DNA of 6,593 nt, taken from positions 1-6,593 of the forward strand of contig JAICGL010000233.1 of assembly GCA_025923175.1 (NCBI GenBank), given 5' to 3'. The notes beneath the pieces were generated by a model. The model saw only the letters and a list, made by a program, of their open reading frames with translations, did not search any database and was not told where the DNA came from. The translations under genes were made by a program, and so were the position numbers. This stretch comes from Acidimicrobiia bacterium. GTDB taxonomy: Bacteria > Actinomycetota > Acidimicrobiia > IMCC26256 > BP-133. Position 1 is the first letter of the stretch. Every line of letters begins with the position of its first letter. This document shows positions 1-6,593 of this stretch, one piece after another.

Positions 1-1256
<1,256 letters not shown>

Positions 1257-1260
<4 letters not shown>

Positions 1261-1502
1261 GTGCTCTCGATGACGGCGACGGTTTCGCCGGCGCCCACCT
1301 CGTCCTCGGCCTCGACCAGGAACTCGACCACCTTGCCGGCCACGCCCGCATTGACCGGATGGAAGTTCTTCATGACCTCGACGAGGCAGATGGTGTCGTC
1401 CTCCTTCACCTCCTGGCCTTCCTCGACGAATGGGTCACTGTCGGGGTCGGGTCGCCGGTACAGGGTGCCCGGGATCGGCGACTTGACCTCGTGACGCGCC
1501 AT
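1257..1502 (-). CDS. accB: Minimal biotin carboxyl carrier protein (BCCP)
   Basis: An 81-residue biotinyl/lipoyl-domain protein that carries the biotin carboxylated by the next gene's product. The domain begins almost at once (VKSPIPGTLYRRP, residues 6-18), continues with EEGQEVKEDDTICLVEVMKNF, and ends in the second half-barrel GVAGKVVEFLVEAEDEVGAG. The biotin-accepting residue should be Lys45, in EVMKNF, which matches the EVMKLF form of the motif more than the classic AMKM. Canonical AccB proteins are about 150 residues with a long N-terminal extension; here that extension is absent. The ATG at 1502-1500 was preferred over an upstream in-frame start at 1589, because the extra 29 residues overlap pxpA and look unlike protein. 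The start lies 2 bp after the pxpA stop, with an AAGGGA ribosome site (1515-1510) inside pxpA. The stop overlaps the biotin carboxylase start (GTGA). The symbol follows family usage and does not claim an acetyl-CoA carboxylase function. Confidence 0.92.
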
Positions 1503-1504
1503 GT

Positions 1505-2236
1505 TCAGTTCCCTTCGAGGTAGGGCTGGAGGGCCGAGTGGACTGCGACCGCGAGATCGACCGCGCCGGGCGTGTCGGAGTGCACGCACACAGAGTCCGC
1601 CCGCATCGGGATCTCAGAACCATTGATCGACGTGGCCTTGCCTTCGGTGACGGCTCGCAGGGTTCGTTCCACCACTTCTTCCGGGTTCTTCGCTTCGTGC
1701 ACCCGGGTGATGATCAGCGAGCCGTCGTCGCCGTAATCGAGATCCGTGAAGAACTCGGCCACGAACCCGAGCCCCCTGCCCGTAAACACCTGTTCGTGGA
1801 GCGTGCCCGCCATGCCGTAGAGGGGGACTCCGAACGGCTCGGCGGCGTCGGCGATGGCGTTGGCAACCGCTTCGTCTCTCGCCGCGACGCCGTAGAGGGC
1901 GCCATGCGGCTTCACGTGATTGAGCGGCATCCCTTCGGCATCGAGGAAGGCCTTCAGCGCTCCGATTTGGTAGAGCATGCAGGCGCTGAGTTCGGCGGGA
2001 TCCATCTTCATCTCCCGGCGGCCGAATCCCTGCAGGTCCGGATAAGCCGGATGCGCCCCCACCTTCACCCCATGCTTCTTGGCCAGGCGGACCGTGTTCC
2101 GCATGACCACCGGATCGGAAGCGTGGAAGCCACAGGCGACGTTCGCCGCGGTGACGTAAGGCATGATCGCCTCGTCGTCCCCCATGCGATACAACCCGAA
2201 GGCCTCGCCCATGTCGCAGTTGATCTCGACTCTCAT
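1505..2236 (-). CDS. pxpA: LamB/YcsF-family 5-oxoprolinase subunit A (PxpA)
   Basis: A 243-residue protein, the usual length for PxpA (E. coli YbgL is about 244). In E. coli and Bacillus, PxpA with PxpB and PxpC cleaves 5-oxoproline to glutamate with ATP; the fungal relative LamB takes part in 2-pyrrolidinone use. Family signatures in order are EINCDMGEAFG (4-14), NVACGFHASDP (32-42), GAHPAYPDLQGFGRR (60-74), HVKPHGALYG (107-116), a DGSLIITR segment (171-178) and a C-terminal CVHSDTPGAV (217-226). The ATG start at 2236 gives the exact family N-terminus and has a strong AAGGAGAGGAG ribosome site (2255-2245) 8 bp upstream. The gene is followed directly by BCCP and biotin carboxylase genes. PxpB/PxpC are not in the window and would be expected beyond position 1 if this is a complete 5-oxoprolinase. 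The exact substrate may be another lactam. Confidence 0.93.
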   Translation of the reverse strand: MRVEINCDMGEAFGLYRMGDDEAIMPYVTAANVACGFHASDPVVMRNTVRLAKKHGVKVGAHPAYPDLQGFGRREMKMDPAELSACMLYQIGALKAFLDAEGMPLNHVKPHGALYGVAARDEAVANAIADAAEPFGVPLYGMAGTLHEQVFTGRGLGFVAEFFTDLDYGDDGSLIITRVHEAKNPEEVVERTLRAVTEGKATSINGSEIPMRADSVCVHSDTPGAVDLAVAVHSALQPYLEGN

Positions 2237-2244
2237 GACTGCTG

Positions 2245-2255
2245 CTCCTCTCCTT
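2245..2255 (-). promoter_or_regulatory. Strong ribosome-binding site of pxpA
   Basis: The minus strand reads AAGGAGAGGAG, holding two overlapping Shine-Dalgarno matches. The nearer one ends 8 bases before the ATG at 2236. It is the strongest such site in the window and fixes the pxpA start. Confidence 0.8.
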
Positions 2256-2263
2256 CTGAGCGA

Positions 2264-2299
2264 CGGCCCCGGCAGGCACACCTGTGCCGACCGGGGCCG
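2264..2299 (-). promoter_or_regulatory. Long GC-rich hairpin upstream of pxpA
   Basis: An almost perfect inverted repeat centred between 2281 and 2282. Nine base pairs (2264-2272 with 2291-2299) are followed by a 2x2 mismatch (2273-2274 with 2289-2290) and five to six further pairs up to the loop. No T-tract follows on either strand, so it is not a classical intrinsic terminator. It could be an attenuating or mRNA-stabilising intercistronic hairpin, a Rho-assisted or GC-stem terminator, or a dimeric regulator's operator. The structure is seen directly; its role is inferred. Confidence 0.55.
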
Positions 2300-2317
2300 C
2301 GAATCCGAGAACCGCCG

Positions 2318-2332
2318 CGCCCTGAGCGGGCG
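2318..2332 (-). promoter_or_regulatory. Small hairpin just after the Fe-S subunit stop codon
   Basis: Five GC pairs (2318-2322 with 2328-2332) enclose a five-base loop, starting six bases after the Fe-S subunit stop. No T-tract follows. Together with the larger hairpin downstream it could form a 3'-end processing or stabilising element for the hydroxylase message. A stem this short can occur by chance in GC-rich DNA. Confidence 0.3.
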
Positions 2333-2337
2333 ATCAC

Positions 2338-2814
2338 TCACATGTTCTTGGCGCCGCTCATGATGGCCTCGCGGATACGGAAGTAGGTGCCGCAGCGGCA
2401 CACGTTGCGGATCTCGTCGAGGTCGGCGTCGGTGATCTCCCGGCCCTTGGCCCGGGCCTCCTTCACCTTGGCCACGGCCGCCATGATCTGGCCGGGCTGG
2501 CAGTAGCCGCACTGGGCGACGTCGTGCTCGAGCCATGCCTCCTGCATGGGGTGCAGTTCTCTGCCGACCGTGGCCGGAAGGCCCTCGATCGTGGTGACGT
2601 CGTCGTTGGGGCCGATGTCCTTGACCTTGACCGAGCAGGGGTTGAACGCTTCGCCGTTGAGGTGGCAGGTACAGGCCTTGCAGACGGCGATGCCGCATCC
2701 GTACTTGGGCCCGGTGACGCCGAGGACGTCCCGGATGACCCAGAGGAGTCGCACGTTGTCGTCGACGTCCACGGTGACCGACTCGCCGTTGAGGCGGAAA
2801 GTGTGTTGAGGCAT
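2338..2814 (-). CDS. [2Fe-2S] small subunit of a molybdenum hydroxylase (IorA/CoxS-like)
   Basis: A 158-residue protein with the two-domain layout of xanthine-dehydrogenase-family iron-sulfur subunits. It carries electrons from the molybdenum site to an external acceptor. The plant-ferredoxin-type N-terminal domain holds KYGCGIAVCKACTCHLNG, with Cys40, Cys45 and Cys48 and a fourth ligand at Cys60. The helical C-terminal domain holds the second cluster ligands Cys102 and Cys105 (QCGYCQPGQI) and Cys139 and Cys141 (NVCRCGTYFRIREAI). All eight expected cysteines are present, plus an extra one, Cys50. The ATG start follows a GAGGAG site (2826-2821) by 6 bp, and this site overlaps the large-subunit stop, so the two genes are co-translated. 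There is no signal peptide, so it would be exported folded in complex with the Tat-bearing large subunit (inference). The QCGYCQPG and CRCG patterns resemble isoquinoline 1-oxidoreductase alpha subunits, but the substrate cannot be read from this. Confidence 0.95.
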   Translation of the reverse strand: MPQHTFRLNGESVTVDVDDNVRLLWVIRDVLGVTGPKYGCGIAVCKACTCHLNGEAFNPCSVKVKDIGPNDDVTTIEGLPATVGRELHPMQEAWLEHDVAQCGYCQPGQIMAAVAKVKEARAKGREITDADLDEIRNVCRCGTYFRIREAIMSGAKNM

Positions 2815-2820
2815 CTCAAT

Positions 2821-2826
2821 CTCCTC
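2821..2826 (-). promoter_or_regulatory. Ribosome-binding site of the Fe-S subunit, overlapping the upstream stop
   Basis: GAGGAG on the minus strand lies 6 bases before the ATG at 2814 and shares bases with the TGA stop of the large subunit (2827-2825). This supports coupled translation of the two subunits. Confidence 0.75.
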
Positions 2827-5233
2827 AGTACGTCGGGAGCGGCGGGACGGTCGGATAGGGCTTGAAATGCAGTGGTTGGTTATGTGCGACAGGCCAGGTG
2901 TGCGGATTCTGTCCGGTGGCTGCGACGTAGGCGCAGGCGGTGGCCGCTCTGGACACCGGGACAGCCGTTTCGCCTTGGCCGGCGGGCTTCTCCATCGGAT
3001 CGGGATCCAGGATGTGGATCTCGATCTTCTCCTTGGGCACGTTCCACTGCCGGGTGTAGGCGTAGTTATCCCAGCTGGCCTCGAGGAAGTGACCGTCCTC
3101 GAGGTGGAGGCTGGCCGTCAGTGCGTACGCCACACCGTCGAGGAACCCGCCCTGGATCTGCGCTTCCATGCCCAGCGGGTTGACGACGACCTTCCCGGGA
3201 ACGGTGGCGTAGACGGCCCGGGTGACCCGGGGGCCGGTGATCGCCTGGCGGACCTGGCGATTCACCTGCTCGGGGCGGCAGTCGAGTTCCACCAGGCACC
3301 CCGTCGCCTGCTTGTGCTCCAGCCAGAGGGCAACGCCCTGGCCGACACCCGGCGGCAGGTCCGTTCTCCAGGCCGAACGGAGCGCGTCCAGCACCTTGCG
3401 GAGCTTGTCGAGCTTGGCGAACTTGTAGCGGAACTCCAGCCGGTCCATGTTGAACTTCTTCGCCAGAACGTCGACGAACAGCTCCTGGGCCGTGCACACC
3501 TGCTGGGAGTAGACGCTACGCATGCTGCCGGTGTTGAACCCGCTGCCCGGCTGGTGGTCATCGATCGAGGCATGGGTCTCGCCCGACAGGTACTGCCGGG
3601 TCGTGCCGAAGTGGTAGGCCGAGCGCTGGGTCGTCAGGAAGAGCCAGCGCGACACGTCCTCCCCGCTCGACGACGGGGCGCGGTTGGGCGTGAAGATGTC
3701 GCCCAGGCCGTGGCTGAGGTCGTTGCGCACGCTGACGAGCTGCTGCTCGAAGCCCAGCACGGTCTCCGGCGTCACGATGGCCCGGATCTTGCACAGGGCC
3801 TTGGGATGCGCCCGACCGTGGCGGACGTTGTCGGCCCGGTGCCACAACAACTTGACCGGCTTGCCCATCTTCTGCGAGATCTCGGCGGCCTCGAGAGCGG
3901 CGTCGAAGAACAGCCGGCGCCCGAACGAGCCGCCGCCGGTCGTCACGTGCACCCTCACCTGCTCCATCTCCATGCCGAGGAGCTTGGCGATCTCCTTCTG
4001 AGCCGCGATCGGGATCTTCAGCGTGGACCAGATCTCGGCCCGGTCATCTTTGACGTCGGCGATGGCGGTGTTGGGCTCAAGGGGGCTGTGCGATGCGAAG
4101 GCGAAGTTGTACTCCGCCTCGATGAGTTCGGAGCCCGGCCCCGGCTGCAGTTCCATCGCCTTGAGGGCCGTCTTCAACCCTTCCGCCACGGTCCCGTCCG
4201 ATTCGGCGGCCTTGGGCCCCGGGACCCAGTTCACCTTGAGGGCGTTGACGGCGTCGATGCACTGGCCGAACGTCTCGCCCCGCACCGCGATACCGGTGGC
4301 GATGGTGACGACGTCGGTGATGCCGGGCATCTTCCGTACCTCGTCGAGGTTTTGGATCGTGTCGACCTTGCCGTTGATCGTCGGCGGGCGGCAGACCATG
4401 CAGGGCTTGGCGCCGGGGACCTGAAGATCCAAGGCGAACTGCTTGCGGCCGGTCACGGCGTCGAGGGCGTCGATCCGCTTGGTGGGCTTCCCGACGATCG
4501 TGAAGTCGGATTCGGCCTTGAGTTCGACCTGGACGGGTTTCGACTGCGTGCTCGCGCCCTTGACGGCCAGTTCCCCGTAGGACATGGAGCTGCCGTTCGG
4601 GGCGTTGAAGGAGCCCGACCTGGCCGTGAGCTGGTCGGCCGCATAGCCGAGCTGTGCGGCGGCCGCCTCGGCCAGCGCACCCTTCGCCGCTGCCGCCGCT
4701 GTCCGGACGGGGTAGTACAGGGAGTTGATGGTGTTGGACCCGCCGGTGAACATGTTGAACATGAGCTCCGGCTTGGCGTCCGACAGGGGGACCTTGACCT
4801 TGTCCAGCGGCAGGTCCATCTCCTCCGCGATCAGCATGGCGATCGCCGTGGTGATGCCCTGGCCCACCTCGCTTCGGGGGAGCTGGTAGGAGACGGTGCC
4901 GTCCTCGTGTACCTCGACCTTGACGAGATGCGTCGTCGGGTACGCGAGATCGGTGAGGTAGTCCTCAAGGTCGTGAACATCGGTGTACTGCGGGCTGGCC
5001 GGCGTCACCCTGACGTTGCCGCCGCCTTCAGCTGCAGGGTTGATCCATCCCTCGTCCGCTGATGCCGCTGCGCCGGCCTCTGTCGAACTGCCGCGCGTCA
5101 ACCATGCGGCCGCCGCGACCGTGGGCCCGGCCACGAGGAAGCCGAGGAACTTACGCCGCTCGAAGGGCGTCTGGAGCCCTGTCGGTTCAGGCTGCTCCGC
5201 GCCCGCGCCATTAGAGCTTTCCGGATGTGTCAC
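2825..5233 (-). CDS. Molybdopterin-binding large subunit of an isoquinoline 1-oxidoreductase-like hydroxylase, Tat-exported
   Basis: An 802-residue xanthine-dehydrogenase-family catalytic subunit, closest in layout to IorB of isoquinoline 1-oxidoreductase. Such enzymes hydroxylate carbons beside ring nitrogen, or aldehydes, using water. A twin-arginine signal lies at 24-46 (FERRKFLGF, then an Ala-rich hydrophobic stretch), so the enzyme probably acts outside the cytoplasmic membrane. Further landmarks are RSEVGQGITTAIAMLIAEE (120-138), SHSPLEPNTAIADV (381-394), GGGSFGRRLFFDAALEAAE (433-451), GSMRSVYSQQ (569-578), QGGFLDGVAYAL (694-705) and GQGETAVPV (752-760), in which Glu755 should be the catalytic glutamate. 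The GTG start at 5233 places the Tat motif about 25 residues in; it is preceded by a G-rich stretch serving as a weak ribosome site. The small subunit follows at 10 bp. No FAD subunit, cytochrome c gene or XdhC-type maturation gene is in the window. IorB fits best; an aldehyde oxidase role cannot be excluded. Confidence 0.92.
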   Translation of the reverse strand: MTHPESSNGAGAEQPEPTGLQTPFERRKFLGFLVAGPTVAAAAWLTRGSSTEAGAAASADEGWINPAAEGGGNVRVTPASPQYTDVHDLEDYLTDLAYPTTHLVKVEVHEDGTVSYQLPRSEVGQGITTAIAMLIAEEMDLPLDKVKVPLSDAKPELMFNMFTGGSNTINSLYYPVRTAAAAAKGALAEAAAAQLGYAADQLTARSGSFNAPNGSSMSYGELAVKGASTQSKPVQVELKAESDFTIVGKPTKRIDALDAVTGRKQFALDLQVPGAKPCMVCRPPTINGKVDTIQNLDEVRKMPGITDVVTIATGIAVRGETFGQCIDAVNALKVNWVPGPKAAESDGTVAEGLKTALKAMELQPGPGSELIEAEYNFAFASHSPLEPNTAIADVKDDRAEIWSTLKIPIAAQKEIAKLLGMEMEQVRVHVTTGGGSFGRRLFFDAALEAAEISQKMGKPVKLLWHRADNVRHGRAHPKALCKIRAIVTPETVLGFEQQLVSVRNDLSHGLGDIFTPNRAPSSSGEDVSRWLFLTTQRSAYHFGTTRQYLSGETHASIDDHQPGSGFNTGSMRSVYSQQVCTAQELFVDVLAKKFNMDRLEFRYKFAKLDKLRKVLDALRSAWRTDLPPGVGQGVALWLEHKQATGCLVELDCRPEQVNRQVRQAITGPRVTRAVYATVPGKVVVNPLGMEAQIQGGFLDGVAYALTASLHLEDGHFLEASWDNYAYTRQWNVPKEKIEIHILDPDPMEKPAGQGETAVPVSRAATACAYVAATGQNPHTWPVAHNQPLHFKPYPTVPPLPTY

Positions 5234-5260
5234 GGATTCCCCCCCATCGATTGCACTCGC

Positions 5261-5277
5261 ATCGTTGCGAATCGTTG
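5261..5277. repeat. Tandem ATCGTTG direct repeat in the hydroxylase leader
   Basis: ATCGTTG occurs at 5261-5267 and again at 5271-5277, offset by exactly 10 bases, about one helical turn. It lies 28 to 44 bases upstream of the large-subunit start, downstream of the putative promoter. It could bind a regulator, but a 7-base repeat may be chance. Confidence 0.3.
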
Positions 5278-5336
5278 TTGCTCGCCCGATCCACGAGGGC
5301 TTCGTCGGCCCCGCGGCCGGTGAAGTGCACCTTGTA

Positions 5337-5380
5337 GATATATAAGGGCGAATCTAGCTGTGCTGTTCAGATTGCGTAAA
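5337..5380 (-). promoter_or_regulatory. Putative promoter of the hydroxylase operon
   Basis: On the minus strand TTTACG (5380-5375) and TAGATT (5356-5351) each match four of six bases of the -35 and -10 consensus, with an 18-base spacer. A second AT-rich element, TTATATATC (5345-5337), lies just downstream and could be an alternative -10. A transcript starting here would have a leader of about 100 bases. The match is weak and rests mainly on position and AT content. Confidence 0.3.
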
Positions 5381-5438
5381 GCGCGCGGAGCTGAGCGTTT
5401 CTCATCGATCTCCAACACCGCGGTCTCACCCTGCGTCA

Positions 5439-6593
5439 TCAACTTGTCGCCTTGAGTGCTTTCTCGAACACCCGTAACCCTTCGTCGATCTCGGCCTCCG
5501 ACACCACGAGCGGTGGCATGAACCGCACCGTCTGTGAATACGTTCCGGCGCCCATCAGGATCAGGTGCCCGTCCTTGAGGCAGTGGTCGAGGATGGCTGC
5601 CACCCGTTTCGTGTCCGGGAGCCGGGTGTCGGGCGAGCGGAACTCGGCCGCCACCATCAGGCCGAGCGACCGGACTTCGGCCATTCCCGGGTCGGAGTGC
5701 GCCATCTCGGTCAGCCCGTCGGCCAGCTGCCGGCCACGGGCGGCCACGTCGTCGAGGAACCCGTTCTCAGTCAGGACGTCGAGCGTGGCCAGCGCGGCAG
5801 CGCAGCCGATTGGATTCCCGCCGTAGGTGCCGCCGTGGCTGCCCCGGGGCCAGCGAGCCATGAGCTCCGCCGACGCGCCGATGGCCGAGATCGGGAAGCC
5901 GGATCCCAGCCCCTTGGCCAGGACGATGACGTCGGGCTGCACGCCGTGGTGCTCGACGGCGAACATCTTCCCGGTGCGGCCGAAGCCGGTCTGCACCTCG
6001 TCGGCCACGAACAGGATGCCGTGCTCGCGGCAGAGGTCGGCCAGGCCCCGGAGGAACGACCCCGGGGCGGGGATGTAGCCCCCTTCGCCGAGGACGGGCT
6101 CGATGATGATCGCCGCCGTCTCTGCAGGGGCCGTCTGGCTGGCGAGCAGATGGCGGATGCTGGCGAGGCTGGCCGCTCCGGCTGCCTCGGCGTCACCGCC
6201 GAAGTCGAGCGCTACAGGGAAGGGGGCCACGAAGATGCCCGACGGCAGCGGGCCATGGCCCGACCGGTAGGCGGTCTTCGACGTCGTCATCGCCATCGTG
6301 AGGTGGGTCCGGCCGTGGAAGCTGCCGGAGAACACGATGATGTTGGGCCGGCCGGTCACCTGCTTGGCCAGCTTTACCGCCGCTTCCGTGGCCTCCGACC
6401 CGGAGTTGCCATAGAAGAACGTGTCGATCGGGTCGGGGCACACCTCGGCTAGTCGGGCGCCGAGCTTTTCCAGCAGGTCGTGGCGGTACACGTTGACCTG
6501 GGCGTGGATGAACCGCTCCACCTGCTGGCAGATGGCCGCCACAACCCGGGGGTGGCAGTGCCCGGTCGAGGTCACGGCGATGCCACTCGTGAA
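5439..6593 (-). CDS. Class III aminotransferase (GABA aminotransferase-like), N-terminus cut by window edge
   Basis: A PLP-dependent aminotransferase of the GabT/ArgD/ornithine group, which moves the terminal amino group of an omega-amino acid to a keto acid. The window holds 384 residues and the frame is open at its edge; the family is usually 420-460 residues, so about 40-60 are missing. The fragment opens with FTSGIAVTSTGHCHP, the normal family sequence, so the GTG at 6575 is not the real start. Landmarks (fragment numbering) are YGNSGSEATEAAVKLA (61-76, phosphate binding), SFHGRT (91-96), the PLP-ring Asp in ADEVQTGFGRTG (Asp198), the Schiff-base Lys227 in LAKGLGSGFP, GGTYGGNP (254-261) and a C-terminal VRFMPPL with Arg357. 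No break or missing catalytic residue is visible. It is on the same strand as the hydroxylase genes, 205 bp upstream of them. The substrate, whether GABA, 5-aminovalerate, beta-alanine or another, cannot be fixed from sequence. Confidence 0.93.
   Translation of the reverse strand, partial: FTSGIAVTSTGHCHPRVVAAICQQVERFIHAQVNVYRHDLLEKLGARLAEVCPDPIDTFFYGNSGSEATEAAVKLAKQVTGRPNIIVFSGSFHGRTHLTMAMTTSKTAYRSGHGPLPSGIFVAPFPVALDFGGDAEAAGAASLASIRHLLASQTAPAETAAIIIEPVLGEGGYIPAPGSFLRGLADLCREHGILFVADEVQTGFGRTGKMFAVEHHGVQPDVIVLAKGLGSGFPISAIGASAELMARWPRGSHGGTYGGNPIGCAAALATLDVLTENGFLDDVAARGRQLADGLTEMAHSDPGMAEVRSLGLMVAAEFRSPDTRLPDTKRVAAILDHCLKDGHLILMGAGTYSQTVRFMPPLVVSEAEIDEGLRVFEKALKATS

Larger units (their letters stand above)
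2237..2337 (-). other. Intergenic spacer between Fe-S subunit and pxpA
   Basis: This 101-bp gap separates the molybdenum hydroxylase pair from the pxpA-BCCP-carboxylase group. It contains two hairpins (entered separately) and the pxpA ribosome-binding site. I see no convincing -35/-10 pair in it. It is unclear whether pxpA is read through from the upstream genes or starts a new transcript here. Confidence 0.6.
5234..5438 (-). other. Intergenic leader between the aminotransferase and the hydroxylase
   Basis: This 205-bp stretch is locally AT-rich (about 5335-5380) in an otherwise GC-rich window, and uses triplets such as TTA, AGA, ATA and CTA that are rare in the neighbouring genes. It probably carries the promoter and 5' leader of the hydroxylase genes. 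It also holds a small CGGCC/GGCCG hairpin (5306-5319), a tandem ATCGTTG repeat and a run of seven G just before the large-subunit start. Confidence 0.6.

Noticed and set aside
2264..2299. Reading the large hairpin as a classical Rho-independent terminator.
   Set aside because: No T-tract follows the stem on either strand, and the gene immediately downstream on the same strand may share the transcript.
2237..2698. An upstream in-frame extension of pxpA that would add 154 residues and overlap the Fe-S subunit gene.
   Set aside because: The extension is Arg/Gly-rich shadow sequence of the Fe-S subunit. The ATG at 2236 gives the exact PxpA N-terminus and has the best ribosome site in the window.
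2867..5062. A 731-codon open frame on the plus strand opposite the molybdenum hydroxylase large subunit.
   Set aside because: Long antisense frames are expected opposite genes with strong G/C third-position bias. The translation is rich in Arg, Gly, His and Asp with no domain, while the opposite strand encodes a complete, motif-rich enzyme.
5230..5439. A 69-codon minus-strand frame starting with ATG that overlaps the aminotransferase stop by one base (TGATG) and ending with a TGA that overlaps the GTG start of the large subunit (GTGA).
   Set aside because: Both junctions mimic translational coupling, so it deserved attention. However, after about 13 codons the frame uses TTA, AGA, ATA and CTA, unlike all neighbouring genes. 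It has no recognisable domain or clear ribosome site and crosses the AT-rich promoter-like stretch. It is more likely leader DNA.
5565..6452. A 295-codon plus-strand frame opposite the aminotransferase.
   Set aside because: It is a shadow of a gene with intact PLP-binding motifs, and its translation shows no family resemblance.

Overview
This is a GC-rich window in which all six recognisable genes lie on the minus strand, so transcription runs from high to low coordinates. Codons strongly favour G or C at the third position, GTG starts are used, and genes are tightly packed. This suggests a high-GC bacterium. Family resemblances are compatible with an actinobacterial lineage, or another high-GC soil or aquatic group such as Chloroflexota, but the sequence does not settle this. 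No RNA genes, mobile elements, CRISPR arrays or origins are visible.

In transcription order the window holds: (1) a class III, PLP-dependent aminotransferase of the GABA aminotransferase type, cut at its N-terminus by the window edge (5439-6593); (2) an intergenic, AT-richer leader with a possible promoter (5234-5438); (3) a Tat-exported molybdopterin large subunit of the xanthine dehydrogenase / isoquinoline 1-oxidoreductase beta type (2825-5233); (4) its small [2Fe-2S] partner (2338-2814), 10 bp downstream; (5) a 101-bp spacer with two hairpins (2237-2337); (6) a PxpA (LamB/YcsF) 5-oxoprolinase/lactam-utilisation subunit (1505-2236); (7) a minimal 81-residue biotin carboxyl carrier protein (1257-1502); (8) a biotin carboxylase (1-1260), cut at its C-terminus by the window edge. 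The last three are coupled by a 2-bp gap and a 4-bp GTGA overlap and are clearly one operon.

The combination suggests catabolism of a nitrogen heterocycle or lactam. The molybdenum hydroxylase could oxidise a cyclic amine, imine or N-heteroaromatic at the carbon next to nitrogen, giving a lactam. PxpA with the biotin-carboxylase/BCCP pair, perhaps with carboxyltransferase-like PxpB/PxpC encoded beyond position 1, could open the lactam at the cost of ATP. The aminotransferase could then remove the amino group of the resulting amino acid. Each family assignment is well supported by motifs. The joint pathway and the substrate are inference. The most interesting point is the fusion into one operon of a PxpA-type protein with a dedicated biotin carboxylase and carrier.
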